DNA of 64,000 nt from Nectonema munidae. Lineage: Eukaryota; Nematomorpha; Nectonematoida; Nectonematidae. A program made the position numbers and the translations under genes. The stretch is from the NCBI GenBank assembly GCA_030549495.1, contig JAUIRK010001058.1, positions 77,001-141,000 on the forward strand, written 5' to 3'. Shown here in pieces: positions 10,992 to 22,700 of this stretch; the first letter of the stretch is position 1, and each line of letters opens with the position of its first letter. Below the pieces are notes generated by a model, which saw nothing but the letters and a program-made list of their open reading frames with translations, did no database searches and was not told where the DNA came from.

Positions 10992-11155
10992 CTTACGCTT
11001 CTTGTTTTATACATTGTTTTGTTTGTGTCATTTCATTCCTACTAAATCACACTTTTCTATTTAAAAGCTTTTATTTTTTATGAGATATATAAAATCCTAT
11101 TTATATTGAAATTATATTTACATTCGCTTTGCTTTGTCTTGCATATGAAATGCCA

Positions 11156-11161
11156 AATAAA
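11156..11161 (+). terminator. Putative MCU polyadenylation signal
   Basis: AATAAA lies 165 bases beyond the MCU stop codon in A+T-rich 3' sequence. It is the first canonical hexamer after the gene on this strand, but no transcript evidence is available. Confidence 0.5.
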
Positions 11162-11232
11162 AATGTTATTTTCTCTAAGTCGCATAATAACTTGGTTGAA
11201 AGTTTAGAAGTCGTTTTTAAAAACTCTTGATA

Positions 11233-11391
11233 AGATGAGGAAGGTATGGCTCCGAGTAGTGTTTTCATTGAGAAGGCAAAACTGCACCTCTTCTCTCGTA
11301 AAAAACCAATGTGGTATTGATGCTGGATTCGAACCCAAGACCTTGAGATATCTCAGCCAAGAATATGTATTGACAACCTTACTCATGTCTA
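11233..11391 (-). repeat. tRNA-derived SINE, copy 1
   Basis: On the minus strand it reads GAGTAAGGTTGTCAATAC, then CAAGGTCTTGGGTTCGAATC (B box GGTTCGAATCC), then TGCAGTTTTGCCTTCTCA and AATGAAAACACTACTCGG. The same order of blocks is found at 31,286-31,433, 46,381-46,600 and 50,201-50,345. A 60-codon open frame across it is a repeat artefact. Confidence 0.7.
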
Positions 11392-12639
11392 GTATATAAA
11401 TGGCAACTAATGATAATTTATTGATGAAAACGGTATGTCATTCTAGGGTATCATTTTATTATTCTCCACTACGTCAATTTTCTTTGTAATAATTACATTG
11501 ATGTAAAGCTAAACGTATTTTTAGTTTGTGGAAAATAAAATTTTATTTTAAACTTTTTTGCTGTTGGAATACATAAATTTTTTGTATTGTTTGTATATAT
11601 AAATGTCTGCATAAATTAAATATAAACTTAGACTATTATAATGTTTTAAAAATTTTAATTATACCTTTTTAACATTTTTTCGTTTAGTAGTGTTGCTTCT
11701 AAAAAAACGTATCAATATTTGAACACTAAATTAAGTGTCTACTTTCATCAGAATTTTCAACAGTAAAAGACATTTTCATGAGATGTATTGATATTCAACA
11801 AAAACAAATTTCTTTAGAGGTCCAAAATACACGGAATGTTGCTATTGAAGTTGCTCTATACGGGTTACTTTCTTTGTATTTTTACATACACAAAGATAGT
11901 CTCTCAAGCTTTATTTTTTTAATTTTCCATTGAAGTATGACATATCAAAAAAGGAAGTATGCATGACGAGAGGTACACAAAAATATATATTCATAGATAC
12001 CTATATAAAATGTACAAAACCTTATGTAAAATTTCCTACCCACAGAGACTAAATCAAGAGAGATAGGAAATTGTAAGAAAAAAATGTCAAGCCTTTGGAA
12101 CCCAAAATCCTGGTTGCCGTATAGAAACATTTATTCGGAAATTCAAAATAGATGTCCTAAAGGGCATATATAAATACCAAATTTAAGGGGAATCAAGAAA
12201 AGTTTGCAAACATTGGTTGTCTTTACTGCTCTGTTTTTTAAACCAAATTTTGTATTATAAAAGAATAGGCCTGATATATTACATCATATCAAATTTCATC
12301 AAAATTTGAAAATTTTCTAAAATAAAGCTTTGTCTATGACAATAAGACATATTTTTCAACATAAGCCAACTAAAATAGATTTTTTAGAAGCATGAGCAAA
12401 AATTAAGTCGGTTAAAGAGTCAAACTTTTAGCGATTTTTTTTTTATAAATTTTGTGTCTTAATATTTAACGTCATTAGTTGACATTCTATAATTAGTTTA
12501 TATTGATAAAGTAATTTTGAGGAAGTGAAATATTTGGCAAATTATACACCATGATGACATAAATCTTAAATTATTCTTATAATTTTAATTGATTACACCA
12601 TGTAAAATATGGTTTAGACATAACGGATGCAAAATAATG

Positions 12640-12725
12640 AGAGATTAGATGCAATAGTGGTAAAAACCGGCTAAGCCTCAGCGTGCTGGGAACATTAGCC
12701 GTAAAATTGATTATTATTATTTTAA
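12640..12725 (+). repeat. SINE-like repeat with ATT tail
   Basis: GGTAAAAACCGGCTAAGCC, GCGTGCTGGGAACATTAGCC and GTAAAATTG end in TATTATTATTAT. A weaker relative, with GGTAAAATGAGGCTAAATGG and GCACATTGGCCGTAAATT, lies at 13,268-13,315 in the 3' region of INTS9. A trinucleotide tail is typical of SINEs or LINE 3' ends. The family is not identified. Confidence 0.45.
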
Positions 12726-13309
12726 TTTTCCTTTTCTAAATTTCATAATTGACAATTGTTTCAATTTATTATTTCAATAAACACAAATTGCTCTTTCAAA
12801 TTGATTGTGCATCATTCTCTTATTATTCATTTGAGGGTTTGATGGAAATGTTTCTGTACTTCTTAAAATTATAATGTCAATAGATAATCGACAAGTATAT
12901 TTCAATCGACGATCGGTAAGCCAGTTAGGCAAATTGCGCTACTACAAACATAAAGTATGTGCAATTAAACAAATATGCTTTTATTATGAAAAATGCATTC
13001 TATTAAGAGATTTAAATCTACAGACGTCTTGCCTCCTAACTTGATCAAGTAAAATTTAACTACAAATTTGACCGTTTAATAATTCTATTGTTTATAATTT
13101 CAACCTGAGTAAATAAAAAAATTATAATCACAAAAACATATTCTAAACTATTTTCCCCTAAAAATTATTTTCCCCACAACCATGTTTTTATCTCCTAACG
13201 CTGGCTGCCTTATGGCTGAGTTGGACTAAAAAGGTATCAATGAAATTAAACGATTTGTGTTTCCGTATGGTAAAATGAGGCTAAATGGGAAAAGCACATT
13301 GGCCGTAAA

Positions 13310-13315
13310 TTTAAT
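13310..13315 (-). terminator. Possible INTS9 polyadenylation signal
   Basis: ATTAAA on the minus strand, 37 bases after the INTS9 stop. It overlaps a SINE-like tail, so the repeat may supply the signal. A canonical AATAAA on this strand occurs further down, near 12,980. Confidence 0.3.
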
Positions 13316-13351
13316 ATATACGCTTTGCATAACAGAATTAGTCTTTGAAGA

Positions 13352-13753
13352 TCAAATTTTATTCAAACAAGATGTCACATGTTTTTTGATTTGAGAGCGC
13401 GTGTCATCACACTCAGTAACAATATTGGTTGAACATGGCTTGCACTCGATATAGGACTCTGAATTAAGTTGTATGCGCACATATCTCTCCTCCTTACTCA
13501 AGCACTTTTCTGTGACAGAGAAACCGGCTTCGCTCAGCTTTTGAAGCAAAGAGTCCATTTGCAAGGAAGCATAAAAAATTTGTGGTGTTGCAATTTTTGG
13601 AGAGCTTTCAGTCTTCTTGCGTTTTTTGTTTCTGCCAGTACTTCCTTCGCTCTGGTAAGAATCTTTGAAGGGCTTAAGCATCAATTTATTATCCTCGCGA
13701 TTAATGCTAGCAGAGACAAGAGCTATGTTCATTGAATTGCCACGAGAATCAAT
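13352..13753 (-). CDS. INTS9: INTS9 exon 9 (last exon)
   Basis: Residues 556-688 and stop. SMNIALVSASINREDNKLML aligns with human ISLATVSAVLHTKDNKHLL, then a basic NKKRKK segment like human KKRKR, then the C-terminal domain that binds INTS11 (ASLQMDSLLQKLSEAGFSV). The acceptor is GTCTTTAAG|ATTGAT. It is separated from exon 8 by a 7.4 kb transposon-filled intron. The plus-strand frame at 13,469-13,735 is a shadow. Confidence 0.93.
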   Translation of the reverse strand: MDSRGNSMNIALVSASINREDNKLMLKPFKDSYQSEGSTGRNKKRKKTESSPKIATPQIFYASLQMDSLLQKLSEAGFSVTEKCLSKEERYVRIQLNSESYIECKPCSTNIVTECDDTRSQIKKHVTSCLNKI

Positions 13754-16700
13754 CTTAAAGACGTTAAAAAGGAAATATAAGTGTTCAAGTTGGTGATTAT
13801 TTTTAAGTATTGATCTCTAAACTAGAATATAATCAAGCGGTGGGCGTATAGAAAAGGGTACGTGTTTTAAAATCTGGTTGCCAACAAAGAATTTTAGGAC
13901 ATAACTCAGCCAATGCCAATATAGCTGCCGGCATTTTCACCTGTTTTTTTAAATTTATTCATTAATACATTAAGATATAAATAGAAAAGTTGTAGCAAAA
14001 GGTTTATTTGTTATTTAACAGAGAATAAAAAAAATTTCTGATATATATTTAAAATACAATTTATAGCCTGTCACCTTTAAAACAATGTAAAAAGAATATT
14101 TAGTAAATCTAAATCTTTTGATATGATCACCACCCATTGGAGAAATATGTTATTAAGGTTGTTTTATGTGAAATAAAAATAAGATTCTTGATTATTCTTC
14201 GTCCAAGATTTTCTTCTATTTTTCAAATCAGTTATTGTGGTAGGATTCAATGCACAGTTCATCAAATCTTTCAGAAAACCTTTTACTTTTCAAAAGCATT
14301 AGATGTATACTTTTATAACAATCTGAACAAAAGTTGAGAGAGGTTTTTCAAAGGTAAATGGACAAACAAGACCATCTTTTTTTCCTTTTCCCTGAGAGTA
14401 TTTACTTTTATGGAAATACTCTCTCAGTTTAAACAAAGCTTTGTTTTGAACTGATAGATTATACTCATATAAAGATAGTATAATCTAGGCCAGGGGCTAA
14501 CAACAACAACAACAACAACAACAACAACCATCTTTTGATATTTGATAAATCCAATAGCTTTCTTGGATTCTTCCATAACTGAAAAGAGGAATGGTGACGA
14601 TTGGAAATCAAATCGAGAACGATTTGACCAAGAACTTACGCTACTAGCATCACGCTATCTACCCGCAAATATCAGATGTAAGAAAAAACATTACATGTGA
14701 AAACAATCTTCCTTCTTTTCAACCCACTTACTATAATTTATAAAAAAATTATTGATATTCAAAAATACAAGAAAGTCTTGGAAAAAACCATACCTTTTCA
14801 AGTTCAAATTGGCACTAAGCAAATTGAAATAACTAGAAAAAATATTGGGTGGTCAACATATAAAAATATTGAAAAGCTTTTTCATAAGACACAATAAAAT
14901 ATAAATTCAGCAGTATTATTTAAAAATAAAAATTTTGTCGGAAGATGACCCATAATATTCAAAGCTTGAGAAAACTAAGTTTATCGACAATATAAAAGTC
15001 TAAAAAGATGAGGATGGAACAAATGGATTATCTTTATTTAAACGAACGACGGCGGATTTTATTACAAACAGCAGGACCAGGCATGTTATTGAGTGTAAAA
15101 TAAGTTTAAAACTAAATTTTATATGGAATATATATATTTAAAATGTTTTATCATTAAAAAGTTTTGAAAGAATAGGATCTGTAAGGTTTGGATATGATAG
15201 CATCGTTCTCAACATCTTTAATTTTATTTGGTAATTGTAAAGAAATGTTAGATTTCCTCTTAATAAGTAACAAGACTTTGAAGTACCGGAGATCTGACGA
15301 CGTATCTGGTGAAAAGAACACGTAAAATTTGACCTTGACCCACGTTTGGCGCGAATCCAAAGACCTCATCATCTTTGAAAGGCAGCAGCGCAAGTTAATT
15401 AAGCAAAGAAAATATTTCCCTATTTTATTATATTGAATTATTATTGTTTTTATCATGCATATGAATATAACTTTTATTCCATACACAAATAAATACTACT
15501 GCAAAATGATCAATAATATCATTTGTTAATTTTGCAACTACTGATGTACCGATTGCAGCTTTTTAGCCGATGCCGATTATAAAGAAATAGGCCGATGCCG
15601 ATTTTTGAAATACATTTAAAAAATTTTTGTAGTAAAGCCTGTAGCCACACAATTAGTTTTAAGTTTAGTTAAGTTTATTTAATAAATTTAAAATTTTACA
15701 CACACACACATTGAGGAAATGTTTAACATTTGAGTAGGCGAATGTGATGGCTTTTATGAAGAAGGTGAAAAAGGAGGTCTCAAGGACTCATCGAGATTCC
15801 ACACTCCATCGAATGAACCAGGAACAGGAGAAGCGTCAGGAAAATAGGTGTATAAAAGAAAAACAAAAGTAAGAAAGAAAACAAAAGAAAAGAATATATG
15901 TATATATATACAAATATATATGCTATAAGATTTGTATTAATATATATATATATAATAATTATGTGATAAATAAGTTAAGAAATACATGTAAAAGTTATAT
16001 TTAATGTTTTAGTGAACGTTTAAATTTTTTAAAACTGTCAAGATTTAAGGTGCCATGGAAGGAGTTTGAGATAAAAAGTGTTCTTATAATTGTTGAACGG
16101 AAAATAGAATTATCAATTTTATGAGGAATATGTAGTAGGCAAGAGGATCGGGTATTATAATTGTGTATAGACGAATTTAGAGAAAAGAAATTTCCAAAAG
16201 GGCCGTAATTAAAGAAGGATTTATAGTAAAACTTTAAGTGAGCCAAAACGTTGATATAATTCATATTATATCCTTCAAAAGTTTGAGAATCAGAAGAATG
16301 ATTTATAAAAAAAAAAATTTATTTTGAAAGGATTCTAATTTGTTTAAGAAAGTAAAATTAGAGTTTCCCCATACAATATTGCAATAGGTTAAATGTGGGA
16401 AGATAAAAGAACTATATAAGAGTTTTTTGCACTTAAAGTTCAAAAAATGTTTTAATTTTCTTATTGCTCCATAGAGTTTAGACACCTTAGATAAAATGCT
16501 AGCTATGTGAGGGGACCAAGATAAATTATTTGTAATATTCAAACCAAGATAATTAAAGTTATCAACTTTGTGTAAAATATGACCATTTAAAATTATATTA
16601 AAATCTATGTTTATATTTCGTTTAGAGAATAACATGTATAGACATTTATTTGTGTTAAGAAATAGGAAGTTATGCTTACACCATTCTGATATGTTATGTA

Positions 16701-19700
16701 GGCAAGTGTTAGTAGTAGGGGCAATTAATGAAAGGTCGCTAAAGTTGAGAGAGAGTGCTGCATCATCAGCATAAAGAATCAGAGAAGTAGGATCTTGTAT
16801 ACAGGAAAAAAAATCATTGATAAATATTAAAAAATAATCTTTAATAATGCTCTCATGCTGATAAAAGTTTAATTTCTCTAGTTTGCAATAATATTTACAC
16901 ACATCTTGTAATATTAGAACTTCTTTATCTTATTCTTATGGTTAAACATATTAGATATATAGGTTAGAGCTAAAAAATCTGTTTTTCAAAATTTTATCAT
17001 AAAATTGGTATTTCAAAATAAATAACTTTCTCACAAAAAAACGATACTTTTCTATAAAATCATTGGCCATAAAAATGCATATAAAATAAAAAAAATCATT
17101 ACAATCCCTTTGACAAAAAAAAATTCTCAAAAAAATGAAAAAGATTAATCTATTCTTTGGAAAAAATAATATTGATAAAAATCTTTCAAAAAACTTCAAT
17201 AAATGAGAATATTTTAATACTTAAAACAGAAACTTTATCTTGGCTTCTAATTTATTCCTCCTAGGCGAATAAATCTGTCCTCCACAGCTGAAAAGTCTTT
17301 CTCTTTCTACGGATGATGGGGGACATGACAAGAACTTCTGAGCTAAGGGAACTAAGTACTTGAAGCAATTTTTCTTATTCCTCCACCATGAGAACGGACA
17401 ATCTTCTTTCCCTATCTTTTCATAATTCAAGTATAGATTGACTTCTTCTCTTAATTCTAAAATATGCAACTTTTTTTTCCCAATTTTCTTGTCTCCTCTT
17501 CTAGCAAAACATTTTTTTCGATCCTATCAAAACATGCTGAAAAATCAAATCTGAAGGGATGGAGTGTTAGTGTTACTAGAAAATAATTTTATTTTCTCAG
17601 CACCTTCACAACACTTCCTTAAAAATACCATTAGTCAAATACTTATCCTTGTATTGCCAAGCCATCTTTGAGAAAATCGAAAAAGTTTTGGATGAGTATG
17701 ATTTCAATTTAAGCAGACTTGTCTGCTTGTCTACAGACGGTGCAGCAAATATGATTGGCAGGCATAATGGTGTTGTTGACAAGTTACAAGCAAAAATAAA
17801 GAATTCACATCCAGATTTGTCGGTTACACATTTTCACTCTATTATTCATCAACAAAATCTGTGTTCAAAGATTTTAAAATTGAATCATGTACTTTGTTTG
17901 GTCACAAACACTGAACTATATTAGAGGCCGTTCTCTCAACCACCGTCAATTCAATCAGTTATTGGAGGATATGGGTAATCATTTCATCGATGTTCCATTC
18001 TATACAGATGTGCGTTGGTTGTCATGCCACAAAGTATTGAAAAGTTTTATTTATTAAGGCAAGAAATAATCACATTTTTGGAAATGAAGGGTCGAAATAC
18101 CGATGAAATAAAAGATGAAAGTTGGCTCCAAGATCTAGTTTTTGCTGTGGATATCACTGCACAATTAAACGGTCTCAATTTGAAATTACAAGGTAAAAAC
18201 AAGCTCATTACTCAGTTGTATGATGACATTAAATGCTTCATTACAAAGTTGAGTTTAACTAAGCTTCGCTAAGTATAACAGTCAACTGGAATTGTTGTTA
18301 ACGGAGTTCAAAAAAGATTTCGTGATTTCTCATCTTTTGAACATCCATTTGCACAATTCTCCGCTCCTTTTACTTTTGATGTTACTAAGGCAGAAGTGAA
18401 CATTCAAATGGGACTTTTAGAAATGCAGTCGCATTCTTCACTCAGAGCAAAGTATTTTGAAGTAGGAATAATATCTGGTTTCTTTTCATATCTTCCCGAA
18501 AGGTTTACAAATCTTAGAAAGTTTGCAACACGTATCTTAGAAATGTTTGGTTCCACGTATTTGTGTGAACAGTTATTTTCCTTCATGAAATCAACAAAAA
18601 CTTCTCAGAGAACTAGGTTGACTGATTTTCACTTATCATCTCTTATAAAAGTTGGAACTGCACAGAAATTTCAGCCAGACATAGCAAAGATTGTCAAGAA
18701 CAAGAGGTGTCAAGCCTCGGGACAAGAACATGAAAAGTATTTGAATAATTAATAATAAATGTTTATTTTGAACTATTGTAATTTATGTGCATTTCATTTG
18801 TAGTTCATTCAAATAAATGTGGGCCATGTATGTTGCCTTATAAACTTTTTTTATATTAAAATAAAGAACAGATTTATATCCTTGCTAATTTTTTAATTAA
18901 ATTATTTTGTTTAACTATACATGACTTTGTACTTGCATTTTTGAATATAACCAAACCATTGCATGCTTCTAAGTTAAAAGTAAAATATTCTGCAATAATT
19001 TTTATTGAACAACTTTAAATATAATTGTAGGAGTGAGCCCTCATGAGAACACAAACTCACTTTTTGGCCCTCGTGGGACTCTGAGTTTGACATGCCTGAT
19101 CTAGGATCTAGAATGTGGCCAATATCACATTTTTATTGTTCAAATACTTATCAAACCTTTCATTAGATGATTTTTTTAGTATTAGATATTGTAGTTCCTA
19201 ATCTTGACAATGTCTGAGATTCTTCAACTTGAGTGATTAATTCTCTTAATACTTGCACCGTTGGAATTATAGATAAAGCATTTGCTTCACGTGCACTCAA
19301 AAAAATATTTTTTATGCTTTGACGTGACATATCAAGTTTGTCGTATTATAAGTTTTCCCCTTACCTCTTCTTGTGATTTTTTGCTTGCATTGACTGCAAA
19401 TGGCAATTGCTGAATCTTCAGAAGAAATACTAAAATATTTCCAAACCCAGCTGTTTGATTTTAAGGGGACATTCCTTTCATTAGTTTCATTCATCATGTT
19501 ATATGGGTAAGTATGGTTTTTAAATTTTATACCTAAAATTGCAAAGAGAATATTAGTGAATAAGCTGAAAGAGAATATAAGTGTATAAGTGGCAATCGGC
19601 AAAATATATAAAATAAGCCGATGCCGATAGGAAAAATATTGGCCTATGCCGATTAATCAGTACATCACTATTTGCAACTAAATATAAAGAAAAGGAAGAA

Positions 19701-22700
19701 GTGTCTCTTGTATCAAATTATGGGCTGAGAAGTTTGAATGCTGGGATTGGAACCAAGGTTTTGGAGACAGGCTAATTTCCAAACGTGGAGCTGAAGCCAG
19801 TAAAGTTATAAATATTACTCCTATGTCTGGCTCCGGGAAATCTGATATAATTATTAATTACTCTTAATTAGTTCATTCTGTTTTTATTCGAAGTTCAATA
19901 TTAGGATTTCTGTCAAATATTAATGACAATAAATTCTAAAGCTTTATTATGACCCAAAAATATGAGTTTAAAATTTCCAATTTAGAATCCAATTTGCTTC
20001 CGTAGAATCAAAACTTAAAAAGAGGAGTCAGAATTTTACTTCTATGAGAATATACATTTTTATTTATAAATTTGGCTAAAATAAAAAATAATGGTTAACC
20101 TTTGTTATGGGGTAAGGAGTAGTGGAAATAGACTTTATTGAAAGAACAGTAACACGTAAAAAGGTAACAATTACGGTACAAAGATAACATATACAATGTG
20201 AACTATATATATATATAAACACTTAGTGGTGCTTCAGGATATATTTACAAAGTATGTGAAAGCATGCTAAACAGTCAGTGATACTCAAGGATAATTGTAA
20301 CTTGTGAAAACACTTATTACAATCTTGTTTTTCATTTTTATTGCTAAGAATAGTAATAGATGTTTCATGAATAGACTAAGCTACTTTAAAAATTATTTTT
20401 ATCTCTTCCTTGCTTAAGACGTCATTAATTTATCAACTACTTTTATAAATGAATGGTATTGTCTTATTTGGATAGTACGAAATCCTTCAATAAACAAGCC
20501 TCTATTAGCAAAAATTATGCTCTCTTGCTAAATATTAATTTCATATATTGGTTATGCACCAAGCAATGTTACAACAAACTTTTGAAAACTTGGAAAAAAT
20601 TAACAAAGTCGGAAATGGAGACTGAGATTTTTTCTGGTTCAGAAACCCTGATTGTAACCCTAGCCCATCGAGAATCAAGATCATATCCTAGTCTAGACAA
20701 CCCCACTCATACTGTTAGTTAAAACAGTGGTTTCACCCGGGAGAATTCAACAGTAAAAATTTAAAGGTACAAACCACCAGACTCTAAAACTGAGAAGATC
20801 AGTAGAGATAAAACTATAAATATTTTTATTTAAGTATAAAAATCAAGCAGCATTTTTGTGTTATTAAATGTGCGTAATACCACTCCAAAAATATTTTATG
20901 TAAAGTTATATGTATTTAGGTTATCTTCCATGGTTTTGGCAGAACACTGATAAGAACGATATTTATATTACGATTAATTTGAATGAAATTAGGCTAAAAA
21001 AATTTTAAATGCAAATTTTAAGCTAGATAATTTTGCAAAGGAGAGGAAGGAGCGCCGATTTTATATTTTCATACTGCAAGGAAAAAAGTTTACAACCAGT
21101 AATTTATAGGAATATGTATTTGAAGTAAAAAGAAAAGGAAATTTTACTAGAGTTGATGGAGAAGTGTTTTTGAGAAGACTCGGGTCAATTAGCACATCTT
21201 CGTAGTCAGAGTCGTCTGCTGATTTTAAATCCGATGTCACCATTTGAGTGAGGTTTATCTCTGCATCTCTCTCTATCTTCACAAAAATTGGAGCGGAGGA
21301 TGAGTTGGTACTTTTTTCTGAAGTGACAAGATCGAAATATTCTGAAGGAACAGTCACGATTTTAGGCACACTACTTCTAACCAAGAGGTCAAAGTGGTGA
21401 GAGTTTATGGTTGTGTCGATTGGAATCTTGTAAATCTTAAATGTGCAAGTTATACCTGTAATCATTTGTAAAAGGAATGAATATGCCATCCGAAAAACAA
21501 AGAAATAGTGGCCATATGGTATAATATATTTTAAACCATAATATTATTCTTTCTTCACGCGCATATATTTTAAAAGCCAGAAATTTTTTATAAAGAAACG
21601 TTCCTAATCAATTTTTTTTTCAGAAACCCATTTTCGGTAAAAAAAAAACTGCCCTAAAAATTGTATTTTCAAAGGTGACTTTTATTTGTTACATTTTAAT
21701 GCTTCGTTTTATATGATTTTTTTTATTTTTGTTATTGCTTCTTCTCATTTGTTTTTACTCTTTTTTTATTATAAAAGCAATTGATTTATAGTAAATTGAT
21801 GACAATTTACTATAAGTTGTTTTGTTGAAATACAGTAAATGGTTATCTATTTTTTCCTTATCAAAATTTTGCAAACTAAGGATTTAATGGTTAAGAAAAG
21901 GTTAGGATTGTGATACCTGACATTGGAGTGGCAAAAATGGCGCAATAACATTTTGAGAGGTGTACTCAGGCTCAACAAGGATGATGCAGTTATTTGCCTT
22001 GGATTTGAAAGACTTAATGAATGCCATTGCAGGCCCGAAGCGCAAAGATGCATGTCCAGTGAATACGATGCAGGGAGTCTTGAATTCACTTGTAAACTCT
22101 TTTCCGTGTGTATTCGCAAAGACCTGAATAACATAATGAGGCATCATTGGTTACACACTCAGTCCCCACCATTTTTAAAAGCTAAGTTCCTAAGCGTCCC
22201 TACGAGTACCCAAAGCTATCATCACAAAATAGTAGACACACAAATGTAGAAAATGATTTTTATAGCAGAAAAATGAACATTGAAGGATAAAACTAATTTT
22301 ATTTGGACATATCAATAAGTCTTTGCGCTATTAATTAACAGGGATCTTTTTTTAAAAGAAAAAATTCCTAAAACCAATTTTTATTGAGAAATTCGAAAAG
22401 GGATATGGAAAAAAGGTGTCGAAAATCAAGTGAGTACTCATGGAGCCAGCAGTAGCATACAATTGGCCGCTACTACACTTAGCCATCACTTCCACACTCT
22501 AACTTTGTACGCATTTTGGAGAGAAAAGTGTTCAGACAGTTTCAGATAAAAAGTGTGTTTTGACTGGCTGTTTACACTGTTAATGAGATAGCGTAATGTA
22601 GGGACGAACATCATGGTTAATTGGAGGCCAAAGACTTCCGTTTGGTTGAGAAGTTGCATACCTCAGCTGGCGATTAAATTGAACTGATTATGATATTTAT

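Larger units (their letters stand above)
10992..13351. other. MCU-INTS9 convergent intergenic region
   Basis: This holds the 3' ends of two converging genes. Apart from the SINE at 11,233-11,391 and a SINE-like tail at 12,640-12,725, it is A+T-rich sequence with no supported reading frame. Confidence 0.5.
15539..19670 (-). mobile_element. hAT transposon (ZBED/Ac type) with two nested insertions
   Basis: The ends TACTGATGTACCGATT (left) and, on the opposite strand, TAGTGATGTACTGATT (right) are inverted repeats, followed inside by multiple GCCGATGCCGAT words. The flanks TTTGCAAC at 15,531-15,538 and 19,671-19,678 are a perfect 8 bp target duplication, the hAT signature. Minus-strand transposase parts remain: a BED zinc finger (SWVWKYFSISSEDSAIAICS, CxxC, then KTYNTTNLICH) at 19,602-19,312; an ATFLDPRF-like block near 19,105; and the C-terminal dimerisation domain (CPFSWWRNKKNCFKYLVPLA, ERERLFSCGGQI) at 17,469-17,221. 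The middle is deleted and split by a second hAT, and a LINE sits in its 3' part. It lies in the last intron of INTS9. Confidence 0.88.

Noticed and set aside
13469-13735. Plus-strand frame of 88 codons
   Set aside because: Antisense shadow of INTS9 exon 9.
16951-17199. Minus-strand 82-codon frame, Phe/Arg-rich
   Set aside because: Low-complexity A+T sequence between the LINE and the hAT dimerisation domain; no family resemblance.
21436-21489. Upstream part of the frame around INTS9 exon 8 as coding
   Set aside because: Using the earlier AG acceptor shifts the frame into a stop; the alignment to human INTS9 begins exactly at the later acceptor.
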